A stretch of DNA of 37,133 bases. Source: a virus. The stretch covers positions 1-37,133 of the IMG/VR virus record IMGVR_UViG_3300027659_000094; one strand, given 5' to 3'. Within the stretch, counting starts at the first letter, position 1. Every line of letters starts with the position of its first letter. The notes beneath the pieces were generated by a model. The model made no database searches. It saw only the letters and a list, made by a program, of their open reading frames with translations, and had not been told where the DNA came from. Below, piece after piece: positions 6,788 through 18,000 of the stretch. The translations under genes were made by a program, and so were the position numbers.

Positions 6788-8783
6788 ACTACCAAGCGTA
6801 GTATCGTCGCTACCCCAAGACCTAAAGGCGTTTGTCAACCAAGTACGTGAGGCGATTGACGGACGCAACGGAGACAGGCTGTTAACAGTCAATGATCTTG
6901 TCAGCAGCGGCATTGCCAGCACTGGACCCGGCAACACCATAACACCGCCTCCCGGCTTGGTAAGCCCTCCAAGTACGCCTAGAAACGTGCAGGCTTCTGG
7001 CGCAATCCAGAACATCATTGTGACGTGGGATGACCCCCTGTACAACGGCCACTCGCACGCGGAAATATGGGGTTCTTCTACCGACGATTTGGGCGCTGCT
7101 GTAAAAGTTGGTATGACCCCCGGAGCCATATTTGTCGACTCTGTTGGCCCTAGCGTAACCAGATATTACTGGGTTCGATTCATCAACGTGCTGGGAGTTG
7201 TCGGTGCGTTTAACGCAGTCGCTGGTGTACAAGGCGTAACTGGCCCCGCTGTGACGTATTTAATAGATACGTTGACTAGTGCTGCCCTTGATCCTAGTTC
7301 TCCGTACACCAAGTTCGCTGTACGCGCAGACTTGTTTTATGTGGTGCCAGATGTAGACTTTAACCAAGAGGCTACTCCAACAGCAACTGCAACAGGTAAT
7401 CTTTGGTATCAGCCATCTTCTGAGCTCACCCGTACATGGAATGGCAGCGCGTGGGTTTCTTTTTCAGTACAACTACCGTTCGTTGTCAACTCCTCACCCC
7501 AGACAATCAACGGCGTATCTGTCCCGGCTGGCGTCTACATGGATGCTGCGTTTATCAAGAACGGCACGATTACCACTGCAAAGATTGGCAACGCGCAAAT
7601 CGACGACGCCAAGATCGCCAACCTCAGCGCAGGCAAAATCACTGCTGGCTTTATCAGCGCAGATCGGATTCAGGCGGGTTCTATCGACGCCAAGATTGCA
7701 ACGCTGGACGCCGCAGTCATCGGAACCGGTGTCATCAACGACGCCCGCATCGGCTCGCTCTCGGTCGACAAATTACTGGCTGGAACTACCACCTCTCAAG
7801 GCGGAGTTACGTTTGGCTTTGGCCTCGGCACTTCTGTATACGGCATTGCTACTGCTGGTTTTTTTAAGAGTGTTAACGGAGGAACTGCTGGTTTGGCAGG
7901 GATTGCAACCAACAGCGTAGGTGTCGCTGGAAACACAGCCTCTACATCCTCATATGGAGCTTTGTTTTCCAACACATACGGTTACGACAGCATAAGCTCG
8001 ACTTATGTTGTTACAGGATTATCGGTCGCTGGGCCAAACTTTGGCATATTTACGCAACGTAAAAGTCAACAAGGAGCATCTACCTCTGAAGGAGCTCCAA
8101 GTACATACACTGCGGCTTACTCCTATCTGGCTTATCTTGATGGCAGTGCCCATTACGGCGGTAAATTGTTTACCACCAATACTAGCGGCGTTGACGTTCG
8201 AGGGATTATTGCAGGCGGGCCAACGTATGGGTTGACTGTATCTGGCGGCACTGCTCCATTTACGGGTTGCCACGATGGTCTGATGCTAAAAACAATCACC
8301 GCTATTGCTGGTGACATTGTTGTTGATACCGGTGTAGTCGTGGCCACAGACGGCGTAACCGACACCATCACAGAAGTCACGCCGAGTGCAAGTCCAAACC
8401 AGAAAAACGCTATTGGTGTATTTGCAGCAATAAGTCCGCAAATTCCTAAACTACTTCAAATTTCTGTCATTGTGCCTAAATGGGAACACGAAGAGTGGGT
8501 TGATACCGTCGAGTACAAACTCAATCCTATCTACCAGCCAATCGTAGACACGCACGACTACGTGGCCATCAACTCTGTCGGCGAAGGTCAGATCAACGTC
8601 TGTGGAGAAGGCGGTGACTTTGCAGTTGGCGACTTGATCGTGACAAGCTCCACTCCGGGCAAGGGTATGAAGCAAATCGACGACATTGTCCGAAGCTCGA
8701 CAGTTGCCAAGATACGGGAAAACGTGACCTTTGCCAGCCCGACGGAAGTCAAACTGGTTTCCTGCATCTACATGTGCGGGTAG
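6780..8783 (+). CDS. Central tail fibre / tip protein with FN3-like domain
   Basis: This 667-residue protein starts inside the end of the nozzle gene, with GGAGGAG upstream. About residues 60-145 form a fibronectin type III-like beta sandwich (PSTPRNVQASGAIQNIIVTW onward). Residues about 255-335 contain repeating I/A-rich units with the pattern TxxKIGNAQIDDAKIANLSA, as in the stalk of lambda J-like central fibres. A Gly/Thr/Ser-rich beta region follows. The C-terminus has GDFAVGDLIVTSSTPGKGMK and ends in CIYMCG, an ending I recall from fibre or tip proteins of other phages. It probably forms a trimeric stalk at the tail end that contacts the host (inference). Confidence 0.68.
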   Translation: MAKLPSVVSSLPQDLKAFVNQVREAIDGRNGDRLLTVNDLVSSGIASTGPGNTITPPPGLVSPPSTPRNVQASGAIQNIIVTWDDPLYNGHSHAEIWGSSTDDLGAAVKVGMTPGAIFVDSVGPSVTRYYWVRFINVLGVVGAFNAVAGVQGVTGPAVTYLIDTLTSAALDPSSPYTKFAVRADLFYVVPDVDFNQEATPTATATGNLWYQPSSELTRTWNGSAWVSFSVQLPFVVNSSPQTINGVSVPAGVYMDAAFIKNGTITTAKIGNAQIDDAKIANLSAGKITAGFISADRIQAGSIDAKIATLDAAVIGTGVINDARIGSLSVDKLLAGTTTSQGGVTFGFGLGTSVYGIATAGFFKSVNGGTAGLAGIATNSVGVAGNTASTSSYGALFSNTYGYDSISSTYVVTGLSVAGPNFGIFTQRKSQQGASTSEGAPSTYTAAYSYLAYLDGSAHYGGKLFTTNTSGVDVRGIIAGGPTYGLTVSGGTAPFTGCHDGLMLKTITAIAGDIVVDTGVVVATDGVTDTITEVTPSASPNQKNAIGVFAAISPQIPKLLQISVIVPKWEHEEWVDTVEYKLNPIYQPIVDTHDYVAINSVGEGQINVCGEGGDFAVGDLIVTSSTPGKGMKQIDDIVRSSTVAKIRENVTFASPTEVKLVSCIYMCG

Positions 8784-8792
8784 AATGATCCA

Positions 8793-9209
8793 ATGGCAGA
8801 ACTTGTCTACGACCAGAAAGAACGCATCGGCGCATGGGTTGCCGCGCAGGTCGATCAGGGAACTGACTGGGGCAGCTTCTACGCTATTGGTGTGGTGAGT
8901 GGTGACGAAATCTTGGCTGGCGTGGTCATCAACAACTACAACGGGGCCAACGCAACGTGCCACATTGCCATCGCCAAGCATACAAAACAGATCGTTCCGC
9001 TGTTCCAAGCGGTGTGTGACTACGCCTTTCGCCACTGCGGCCTCAAAAGATTAACTGGCATGGTTCCGTCAAATGAGCCTAAAATACTGGCATTTGACAA
9101 ACACCTCGGTTTCGAGGAAGAGTTCGTCATGAAAGACGGTGCCCCCGGTGCCGACATGCACGTTTTGGTAATGCGGCCTGACACCTGTCGTTGGCTGCGC
9201 AAGGAGTAA
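8793..9209 (+). CDS. GNAT-family acetyltransferase in the virion gene block
   Basis: This 138-residue protein has the layout of a GNAT N-acetyltransferase. Central strands contain IGVVSGDEILAGVVINNYNG and a conserved C-terminal block contains LKRLTGMVPSNEPKILAFDK followed by LGFEEE, the usual acetyl-CoA fold ending (N..a......GF..E). GNATs of this RimJ/RimL-like type recur next to internal virion protein genes in podovirus-like genomes, where the target is unknown. It may acetylate a virion or host protein (inference). The start is weak: no clear Shine-Dalgarno lies before the ATG at 8793, and translation may depend on coupling to the fibre gene 9 bases upstream. Confidence 0.72.
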   Translation: MAELVYDQKERIGAWVAAQVDQGTDWGSFYAIGVVSGDEILAGVVINNYNGANATCHIAIAKHTKQIVPLFQAVCDYAFRHCGLKRLTGMVPSNEPKILAFDKHLGFEEEFVMKDGAPGADMHVLVMRPDTCRWLRKE

Positions 9210-9212
9210 ATT

Positions 9213-10160
9213 ATGGGCGGTAAACGGCAACCAACACCAGATTACGAGCCGATGAAAAAACTTGGCGAAAGGCAGCTTGCATTTGCTGAGCGTCAGTACG
9301 CTGAGATGAAGCCTTTGGCTGAACGAGTCTATGGCCAGCAGATGGCTGCACAAGAGCAGCAGATGCGACAGGCACAGGACTACTACGACTACCAAAAAAA
9401 TACGTTCCGCCCGGTGGAGCAAGGTCTTGTCCGAGACGCTGAGCGGTTTAGCACTGAGGGGTATCGTGAGCAGCTTGCTGGCCAAGCCGCCGCCGCTGCG
9501 GGTCGCGCCTTTGGAGTTCAGCAGGAGATGGGCCAGCGGGCCATGGCTTCTCGTGGGGTAAACCCTAACTCCGGTGCTGCAATGGCGCTGCAGGCTCAGG
9601 GCAATCTGGGTCTTGCCGCACAACGTGCCAACGCTATGACAGGCGCACGCACTCAGGCTGAACAGCTCGGCTTTGCTCGTCGTATGGACGTCACAGGTCT
9701 GGGCCGCAACCTTGCAGGCGCTTCGACTGCTGCTTACGGTGGCGCTACTAGCGCAGGTTCTGCAGGCATGAACACAGCCATGGCCCCGGGTGGTCAGTAC
9801 ATGCAGGGTATGGGTCAGACAGGTCAGACGTATGGCAATATCCTTAACAACCAGACAAGTCAGTTCAACACAGGTTTGAACGCTGAAGGCGAAGTCATGG
9901 GCGCTTTGGTTGGTGCTGGTACAACCGCTGCGTTTAGGTCGGACCGCCGCCTTAAGGAAAATATTGAGTTGGTTGGCCGCGATGAGCGCACCATGTTGCC
10001 GCTGTATGAGTTCGAGTACATCAACGGTTCTGGCAGACGCTTCATGGGTGTCATGGCGCAGGACGTTGTAGAGTCGCACCCAGACATGGTCTTCACAATG
10101 CCTGATGGATTTATGGCAGTCAACTACGCCGGACTCGGCATCGAAATGGTGGAGGTTTAA
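9213..10160 (+). CDS. Internal virion-type protein with C-terminal S74 intramolecular chaperone domain
   Basis: This 315-residue protein starts after AAGGAG. Residues 1-240 are Ala/Gln/Gly/Met-rich helices (PMKKLGERQLAFAERQYAEM and Q/A-rich runs), typical of internal or ejection-type podoviral proteins. From residue 243 the sequence switches to SDRRLKENIELVGRDE and then YEFEYINGSGRRFMGVMAQD, which is the Peptidase_S74 (ICA) chaperone signature. Ser243 and Lys248 have the spacing of the catalytic Ser-Lys pair that self-cleaves the chaperone in tailspikes and endosialidases. The domain is short (about 73 residues against roughly 100-150 usually), so cleavage is not assured. S74 normally trimerises fibres, so its presence here suggests a trimeric assembly or a tail-tip protein (inference). 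Confidence 0.72.
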   Translation: MGGKRQPTPDYEPMKKLGERQLAFAERQYAEMKPLAERVYGQQMAAQEQQMRQAQDYYDYQKNTFRPVEQGLVRDAERFSTEGYREQLAGQAAAAAGRAFGVQQEMGQRAMASRGVNPNSGAAMALQAQGNLGLAAQRANAMTGARTQAEQLGFARRMDVTGLGRNLAGASTAAYGGATSAGSAGMNTAMAPGGQYMQGMGQTGQTYGNILNNQTSQFNTGLNAEGEVMGALVGAGTTAAFRSDRRLKENIELVGRDERTMLPLYEFEYINGSGRRFMGVMAQDVVESHPDMVFTMPDGFMAVNYAGLGIEMVEV

Positions 10161-10162
10161 TC

Positions 10163-11995
10163 ATGGGATTCGCAGCAGGTTTTCAAGTAGGTGCTTCCGC
10201 TGTTGAACGCGGCTTAAAAATGCGCGAAGAGCGTCAAGAACGAGAACGCCTGCGTGAAGCCATGGGGCTTAAACCTCAAGAGATTGCTGCTCGTCAGCCT
10301 ACTGAAGACGAACTTACCCGCGCTCAGGCTTACACGCAAGCAATTGCTGACCAAGACGCGAGGATGTTTGCCACGGATAATTCGGTAGAAAACCGCACAG
10401 GTCTTTTTTCAGCTAATCCCGCAGAAAGACCTGTAGATGCTTCCGTCGCTCCTCAGATGCCTTACGTAGGCCAAAGCGTTGGAGGAACTCAGTACGGCCT
10501 TGGCGGTCAGACTTTTAGCCGCATGCCAACGCAGCAAGAAATTGATTCCGCCCGTTATGCTGCCGCTGCCAATGTAATTGCCGAGCGTGACCCTGTGGCT
10601 GCTATGCGTATGCGCCAAGAGCAAATTCGTATGGAGACCGAGTCTAGAGAGGCACCTCTTCGCTTTAAGGGTTTGGAGCAGCAAGTAGCACTTGGCGGGC
10701 AACAGCTCGAAACCGGCGCTCTTACCCTTGCGCAACAGAGACGCTTGGCTGAGGAACAACAACGAGGTTCTGATTTCGCGGCATTTGCAGCAAAGAACCC
10801 TGACATGCCAGTAGCCGAACTGAAAGATAATGCATTTAAGCAGTTCAATTTCACTCCTAAGCAATGGCAGGAAACTGTGGCTACACGTCTGCAAATCGAA
10901 ACAGGCGAGATGGACATCTTCAAGAAAAGCATTGCAAAAAAGCTGCAAGGTAAAAATCTTACGCAGCTTGGAGCTTTGTACAACTCAGACCCAGACTTCG
11001 ACGACAAGACCGACTTGGCCATCGTGCCCGGTAAAGGCGGCGCTGTTACGCTCAACTTTATCGACAAGGCCACCAAGCGCATTACAGGCACTCAGACGTT
11101 TAAAAACGAAGCGTTGGCTACAGAGTACCTTAACAAGCAAGCCACTGAGCCTGAGACCATTGGTTCTTGGATGATGAACTTGCAGAAAGCCGAAGTGGGC
11201 ATGGACAAGGATCGTGCGGCTATCGAAGCTTCTAAGTCAACCGTCAATTACAACGCCGCTCGTATTACCCAGATCAACCAGATGAACAACGCTCTGGCTA
11301 CAAACCTGAAGAACAGCGAAGAGGCTAAACAGATTCAAGCTCAGTTTGCCACGTTGGACGATACCACCGATCCCGGTGGTTCCAAACGCCAGAGCCTGAT
11401 TACGCAGTTCAACATGCTGTCTGTCAAAGCTGGCGGAACAATTCCAACAACTGGCGGCGGTAAAAAAGGCTCGGTACTGCAGACTCCCGTCGACGTCAAG
11501 AAGAACGACGACGGCACATACACTGCGTTTGCCAAGGATGGCGGTCAAGCGCTGTACAACACGTTTAACGGCGAAACTATTCCACTTGGCATGGAAGTGG
11601 ACACCTACAAAGGCATGAAAGAAGCTGCCAAGAAAAACGGTGTTGGTTTGGTCGCAGGCGAAGACAACGGTCGACTGGTGATTAAGTTTACCGGCGCTGA
11701 CGGTAAGTTCTACGACGACGCCGAAAAAGCCAAGTACGCCAAGCCTGCTAAGGCTGCTGACCAGCCGGGTGGATTAGACACGTCGCGTACGACAGTTGTT
11801 CAGCCTGCAGCAGAACCTACTGTACCAACGCCTAAACCAGAGAAACGCGCTGGAGAAAAACAAACTGACTTCAGAGATCGACTTCTTGCTTGGGATAGAA
11901 ACCGCATGGCTTACGAAAGTCTTATGACAGAGCAGCGCCTTAGAGGGCAGCTGAGCGGCAACGCTGCCGGACTGCGCCGACCACTAGTTGAGTAA
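10163..11995 (+). CDS. Internal virion (ejection) protein
   Basis: This 610-residue protein starts after GGAGG, 2 bases downstream of the S74 gene. It is rich in Ala, Gln, Lys and Glu and mostly helical, with an amphipathic start (MGFAAGFQVGASAVERGLKM) followed by REERQERERLREA. Helical repeats rich in Q/E/R run from about residue 120 to 260 and 340 to 430. The C-terminal third is mixed, with KKNDDGTYTAFAKDGGQALY and a Pro/Ala-rich linker before the last helix. The composition and position just before a giant internal protein match the T7 gp15-type ejection proteins. No enzymatic motif is visible. The preceding S74 protein and the following giant protein are likely partners in the ejection assembly. 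Confidence 0.6.
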   Translation: MGFAAGFQVGASAVERGLKMREERQERERLREAMGLKPQEIAARQPTEDELTRAQAYTQAIADQDARMFATDNSVENRTGLFSANPAERPVDASVAPQMPYVGQSVGGTQYGLGGQTFSRMPTQQEIDSARYAAAANVIAERDPVAAMRMRQEQIRMETESREAPLRFKGLEQQVALGGQQLETGALTLAQQRRLAEEQQRGSDFAAFAAKNPDMPVAELKDNAFKQFNFTPKQWQETVATRLQIETGEMDIFKKSIAKKLQGKNLTQLGALYNSDPDFDDKTDLAIVPGKGGAVTLNFIDKATKRITGTQTFKNEALATEYLNKQATEPETIGSWMMNLQKAEVGMDKDRAAIEASKSTVNYNAARITQINQMNNALATNLKNSEEAKQIQAQFATLDDTTDPGGSKRQSLITQFNMLSVKAGGTIPTTGGGKKGSVLQTPVDVKKNDDGTYTAFAKDGGQALYNTFNGETIPLGMEVDTYKGMKEAAKKNGVGLVAGEDNGRLVIKFTGADGKFYDDAEKAKYAKPAKAADQPGGLDTSRTTVVQPAAEPTVPTPKPEKRAGEKQTDFRDRLLAWDRNRMAYESLMTEQRLRGQLSGNAAGLRRPLVE

Positions 11996-12005
11996 CCACT
12001 TCATT

Positions 12006-12020
12006 GGTACAATTCGGCTA
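12006..12020 (+). promoter_or_regulatory. GGTACAAT..GGCTA element, copy 2 (possible extended -10)
   Basis: The sequence GGTACAATTCGGCTA lies in the 45-base gap before the giant ejection-protein gene. Here TGG precedes TACAAT, making an extended -10 box (TGnTACAAT), so a promoter independent of a -35 box is plausible. It is nearly identical to the element at 4208-4223. AAGGGG, the ribosome binding site of the next gene, follows. Confidence 0.4.
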
Positions 12021-12040
12021 AATTTAGTTAAGGGGCAGCA

Positions 12041-15000
12041 ATGGCTTTCGTACCAATCCGCACTATTGTTGGAACCGATGAAGAAGACACTGGTTTTAAG
12101 CCGTTGCGGGATGTCTACTTAGGGCCAGCTCCGCAGCGTGGAGCCATTGCTGCCGGTCTTTCGGCTGGTGTTGACCAGCTTCAGGGGTTAGGTTACAGCG
12201 CTCTTGGTGGTGTTGCTGATATTGCTGGAGCAAGCGGAGTTAGTGACTGGGCGAACGAACAAGCCCGTCGCAATCAAATTGACGCTTCTGTTGGCGGTCG
12301 CCCTGATCTTGAGCGTATTGAAGACCAAACACTTGGGTCTGCTCTGCCTTACGTCGGTTATCAGATTGCCAAACAAGTTCCTACCATGGCCGGTATTGCC
12401 GGTGCGCAGTTTATTCCCGGATTTGGCCAAGCGGCTACTGCCTTGGGTCTTACACGCCTTGGGGCTGTTGCACCTCGTATGCTGGGCGGCGGCGGTTTGC
12501 AAGCTGGCTCTAGTGCTGCGGCGCGTCGTGCTGCTTTGGCTCAGGGCGAAGCTTTTGGTACTGGCACGCTGGCTGGCTCTGCAATGGGTTTTGGCTCGCT
12601 TTACGGCGAGTCTGTTGAGGGTGGTGACCCAAGCCCATTCAAGGCTCTGGCACTGGCTCCAATTTATGGCGCTGCTGAAGCTGTTCTTCCCGCTGTGTTG
12701 CAAGGCAGTTTGCGTGCGCCAGCTCGGTACTCCGGCAATCTTGGCACTCGCATGGCTAAAGCTGGTGGGGTTGCTGGTGCGGGTGAAAGCTTGACAGAAC
12801 TCGGCCAAAACGAACTTGAAATGGGCATGCGGTCAGACTTGACCGCTGAAGAAATGGCGTCTCGTCGCCTTAACGCAGCAGCAGCTGGCCTCATTGTCGG
12901 CGGTAGTTTGGGTACTGTTGGCGGTCTTCGCGGTCCAATGGACTTGACTAAACCTGACACAGAACAAGAAACCCAAACAAGTACTGAGCAAAAACCAATC
13001 CTTGGGTTGCAGTACAACCCGTTGGCTGGCACGCCGATCATTTTTCCGGACGGCACGGTTGCTTTGGGCAGCGAACAAGAAATGCTGGCCCGCACAGGCA
13101 TCAAGCTGCCTGCCGCCGCTGCTGAAAAAGACCTGACAGCACCAGCCGGTACAACTACAGCCGCTGCTGGGGTTACCAAGCCAACTACGCCGTCGATCTT
13201 CAGCGAAACAGATACTGCGCTGAACAAACTCGGTGTCAAGCCTACAAAGAATTCTCGAGGCATCTACGACTACTTGGTGGCAGAAGGCATTGACCCAGCT
13301 TCCCCAGAGGCCGAGCCAGTCATGAACGCCTTGGCTGCCAGCAAAGTTGGCGAGGCCCGTAAGGCCGTTGGTGAAATCATCCGAGCGAGGAGTACCCGTG
13401 GCACAGGAATTTCTACTGTACAGCAGCCTGCAGGAGGCTTGGGAGTTGGGAGCCCTGTCGTTCAAGGAACTGTGGGAGATGCAGGACGCGTTGCTCCTGT
13501 CGCAGGAACAGTGGTCGGAGGTGCCCCAGCAGCTGGAGCCCCACTTCAACAAACTGGCCTTCTTCCAATCACAGCCGGGCAACCATCTACCCCTGTAACT
13601 ACTGGAGCACTAAGTGGCCCTCAAGCCTCTCAAACCATCGAAACAGCGCCGCAAGGACAAACCACTACCACCGTTTCAACTGCCGCCCCGGTAAGCCAGC
13701 CGCTTGCGCCCGGTCAGTTCCGCCGCGCTCCTAAGCCAATGACAGTCTTGCAAGCTGCACGGGCAACTCCAACTCCATCAACGGCAGCGGAGCCAGTCGT
13801 AGATGAACGCCGAGAAATCTTGCAAAAAATCTTTGGCGAACGCAACGGTGGCATCATCTTTGACGTGGTGGGTATGGGTATGCCCGAGCCAGAGGCTGCT
13901 GCCAAGTACGGCTTGAGCCGTCAGTCCATTCAGAAGATTGCTGGTGCTACGGGTCAGAAAGAGTGGCCAGCGCTTATTGCAGGTGCCAAGGCTAAATTTA
14001 ATCTGACTGATGCTCAGATTGCGGATGCGTTCAATACAGTTGCGCCAGACAGCACAGAAGGTCAAATAGCCAGTGAAGTGTTTACGCAGGACCAAGCCAG
14101 CATGGACGAAAACGAAGCCATTGAGGCTGGTCTGGGTAACATCGTCAAAACCGCTGGCGCTGGAACTTCAGAGGTTGAAGGCTTTACCAAACTGCAAAAA
14201 GAAATTGACGCTACGCTCGAAGCACTGGCTGTAGAAACAGACCCTGCTGTGTTGGCAGATTTGAATGCCAAGTTGACTGCTCAGATTGAGAAGGTCAAGG
14301 CAGTTGAAAAACAAGCCCAAGCCGAAGTGCGGGCGCTTGCTGGTCGTAAGTCTGACAAGGACGCTAGCGACGAAAAAGAAGCTAAAGCCGATCAACCCAA
14401 AGAATTAGGAGCAGAAGATGCCGTTCAAGTCGAAAGCACAACAAGCGTATCTGTTCAGCCAAAAGCCGAAACTAGCAAAGCAGTGGTCGGACAAGTACGG
14501 CGTGTCAAAAAGCCTGCCACAGAAAGTAAAGCCCAAGTCCCAGCCGTCATCCTCACCCAAGCCGAGCAAGCAGCCCAAGCGTGGGATGTAGTCGCTGCTA
14601 ATTTTCCCGGGGCTCCTAAGTTTGCTGACCTGACTAAAGCCCAGCAGAACACCTTCATTGGTTTTGGTGAAGGTAACTGGGAGCGCGGTGACGTTGAGCT
14701 TGAGCTGACCAAACTGGCCAGAACTGCTGCGTCTACTCAACGAGCTATTGGCCGTGAGCCAGTGACCATTGACGTCGAGTCCCGCATCATTGACGAGACC
14801 GTTGCTCCGCAAGTTGCCAAGCTGCCTGCGCCTCAAGTCACTCGACTGGAAAACCACTACAACGCTAAGCGTGACAGTGCTGAGTTCTTGGCCAAGGTCA
14901 AGGCCGACGTTGTTCTGTACGCCACCAAGGGTGCCGAGGCAGTTGCTGGCGCTATCCGCGACATCATCAAGTCCATCCACGCAGGTGTTCTGTCAGCGGC

Positions 15001-18000
15001 TATGATTTTTAACCCGACTGCCATTTCGCAAGTCGAAGCCTTCGTGGTGATCCCACAGGAGACTCAGACTACAACAACGCAGGTTTTGGCAGAACTGCCA
15101 GCCGAAGTGAAGGGTATGTCCGAGGCAGGCAAGCAAGCCTACGCCACACTGATCCCAGCTCTCAAGGGCAAGATTGGCGACAAGTTCGTTACCATCGCTG
15201 ACAAGCCAAGCGGTCGTATCTTTGTGTTCAAGGCCAATGGCGAACTGGTTCTCCAGCAGAAAGCTCTGTTTGGTTTGGCCAAGGGTGACCTGTACAAGGG
15301 CAACAACGACCTCAAGCAGAACCGTGTGACTCCAGCCGGTCTCTTCGGTATCAACGTGGTGGACGCTGCCAAAGGTGGGGACGCCGCCAAGACCGCAGGT
15401 GACTACGACTTCGGCAAAGTGTTTGCTCTGGACGATCCGGATGCCACCGTTACGTTCATGCACTCCGTCTGGCTCAAAGAGTCGGACGCTGCCAAGCGTG
15501 CTGCTGCCCTGAAGAACGATTCCGCTGCTGACTCGCGCTACTCGTTTGGCTGCATCAACGTAGACAAAGAGACGTTCAAGGACATGGTCGGCAAGTACAG
15601 CAACCAGATGGACGGCTCCAAGCTCTTCGTGGTTCCTGACGTGCAGAGCACCGTCAACGACTTCATCACTGGCAATGTGGCCAACGACCGACTCGTGCGC
15701 GAAGGCGTACAGCCAGTCACCAAGACTACCACTACTCCAGTCAAATCGGCCACCAAGACTGCTGGTGTTGACCGCACAGTAGCTGCCAAAGATGAAGAAG
15801 TCGGTGGCATGAAGTTTGGTAAAGAGGGTGCTCCAGTCAAGCAGCCGTACACAGCCAAGGAACTGCTGGCCGAACTCAAAGACTTTATACGAGCAGACAT
15901 TCCCGGTCGTAAATTGATGGTTGTGGACAGCGTAGTTGATTTGCTCACTTCTACAGACGAAAAAATACGAGCAGTTGGTGCTGCTTTGCAGCTTGAGGGC
16001 GCTTATGGCGTGGCCGTAGATGGTCGTGCGTACCTAATTGCAAACCGAATCAAACAGGGCTCTGGTCGCGCTAAGTTTATGCACGAAGTCGGCGGTCACT
16101 TGGGTCTGGACAATTTGCTTACCAAGGCAGATCAGGACAAGCTGGTCAATCAAATCAAGACGTGGGCTAAGAAAGCTGACGGCTCTTTGGAAGCTGAATT
16201 GGCGCTGCAAGCCTTCGAGCGTGTGCAAGCTGCGCAGACTCCTCAAGAAGACCGACGGTCGGAACTGATTGCTTACTTCATTGAGTCGGCCATGGAGATG
16301 GGTGTAGACCCGACTGCTGCCAATGACACCAAGTTGTCTGGCCCACTACGTGAATGGTTCCGCAATCTGTGGGCAGCATTTAAAGTAGCCGCTCGCAAGT
16401 TGGGCTTGAAGCCTGAGTCCATGACAGCCCAAGACGTTGTCAACTTGGCCTATGGTGCTGCTCGTTTGGAAATCAACGGCACATGGCACGGTACTGCTGC
16501 ATCATTTCGGAACTTCCGCCACAAGTTTATGGGGACTGGAGAAGGCGCACAAGCTTTTGGCTGGGGTACGTACTTGGCTCAACGCACTGGCATTGCCAAA
16601 GCCTACTGGACTGCGGATGTCGAGCGCAAGGCTAGTGGCCAACCTCGCCAACTAGCGGATTACCCCGGCAAAGATGCTTTTGAGGCTGCGGCTGCGGCAA
16701 ACGACTACCTCGGGCTTGGCCGCATGGGCAACCTCATCTCCTCCGCGAAACGGGGGGGAATGGATTTGATGCGTTCCCAATACGACATTTCCGCAGCACT
16801 AGACAAAGAACTTACAGCTTTCATGAATTGGGTACGCCCTGAAGGCAACCTGATGCGCGTCGACACCGCCGTTCCAGAAAACGAAATGTTGGATTGGGAT
16901 AAAGTTCTTTCTAGGCAGACTTCAGTTTTGAATAAGATTAAAGCTAAGTTGCCGGAAGACCTGCGCGAAGCCGTGGAAGAAGAAGTAAACGAAACGCTTG
17001 AAGGTATGACCGGCGAAGACTTTTACAGAGCTTTGATGTTCGTAGAAGACCGCGACGGTTTTGTCAGCGAGCAATTTGACGTAGCGGATTACAACAAACG
17101 ACTGGCCAACGCGCCAACCAAACAAGTTGTTTCCGCTTTTATTGACGAAAAACTCGGCGTCAACGGATTGAAGTTTTTGGACTCTGCCAGTCGTGGTAAT
17201 CCAGAGTTGCTCAAAGCTAAGTTGAAACAAAAACAAGAACTGTTGGCGGAAAAACAAAAAGACCTCGATAAAGCCAGCAAGGAGGCAGATCGCTGGGAAG
17301 GTCTATACGACGACGCGCCCGCAGATCAAAAAACATACGCACGTAAAACGTGGCTAAACGCAGTCTCTGCACGTACATCAAAAGAGTTTGAAGTTGAACA
17401 ACTCAAACAAGACATTGTGCAAGACACAAACAAGCTGCGTTCCATCGAGAAAAAAACGCGCAACCTTGTTATCTTCAACGATAAGAACATTTTCCGCGTG
17501 GGTTCTGAGGCTGCTGCGGATCGCCAGCGCATGAAGTTCGGCAGTGACATGGTTGAGTTGGGCAAGCGCGGCCAGTTGAAAGAGAAGGCTGGTAAGACAC
17601 GAGTTGATACTGCCAATGACCGTGCTATCAAACTCTTGGAGAAGGCGGCTAAGACCAAAGACCCAGCCGAAGCTGAGGCGCTGCGTGCCGAAGCTAACGC
17701 GCTATTTAGTGCCACTGCTGGCAAGTTGTCCGGCATGAAGTTTGGTAAGAACGCAGTGCCGCAAGGACTGATCGACCGCAACATTGCCAAGCTGCCTAAT
17801 ATGTCCCAGCAGCCGGTGAAGCGTGTTGTTGAGTCTATTGGTGATCTGGGTGGCAAGTACCTCGACTATGCCTTGTTTACTAACGATCTGGTCAAGCGTG
17901 CTCAGGCTTTGGGTCTGGGCGCTGCCAAAACTTTCTTCGACCGACTTGCTGCACGCAACGCCAAGGTCAGTGAGGAAGAGCGCAAGATTGAAAAGATCGC

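Noticed and set aside
9069-10079. 336-codon open frame on the minus strand
   Set aside because: It lies wholly antisense to the GNAT and S74-domain genes, has Cys/Ser/His-rich composition and no family-like motif. It is a shadow of the biased codon use of the real genes.
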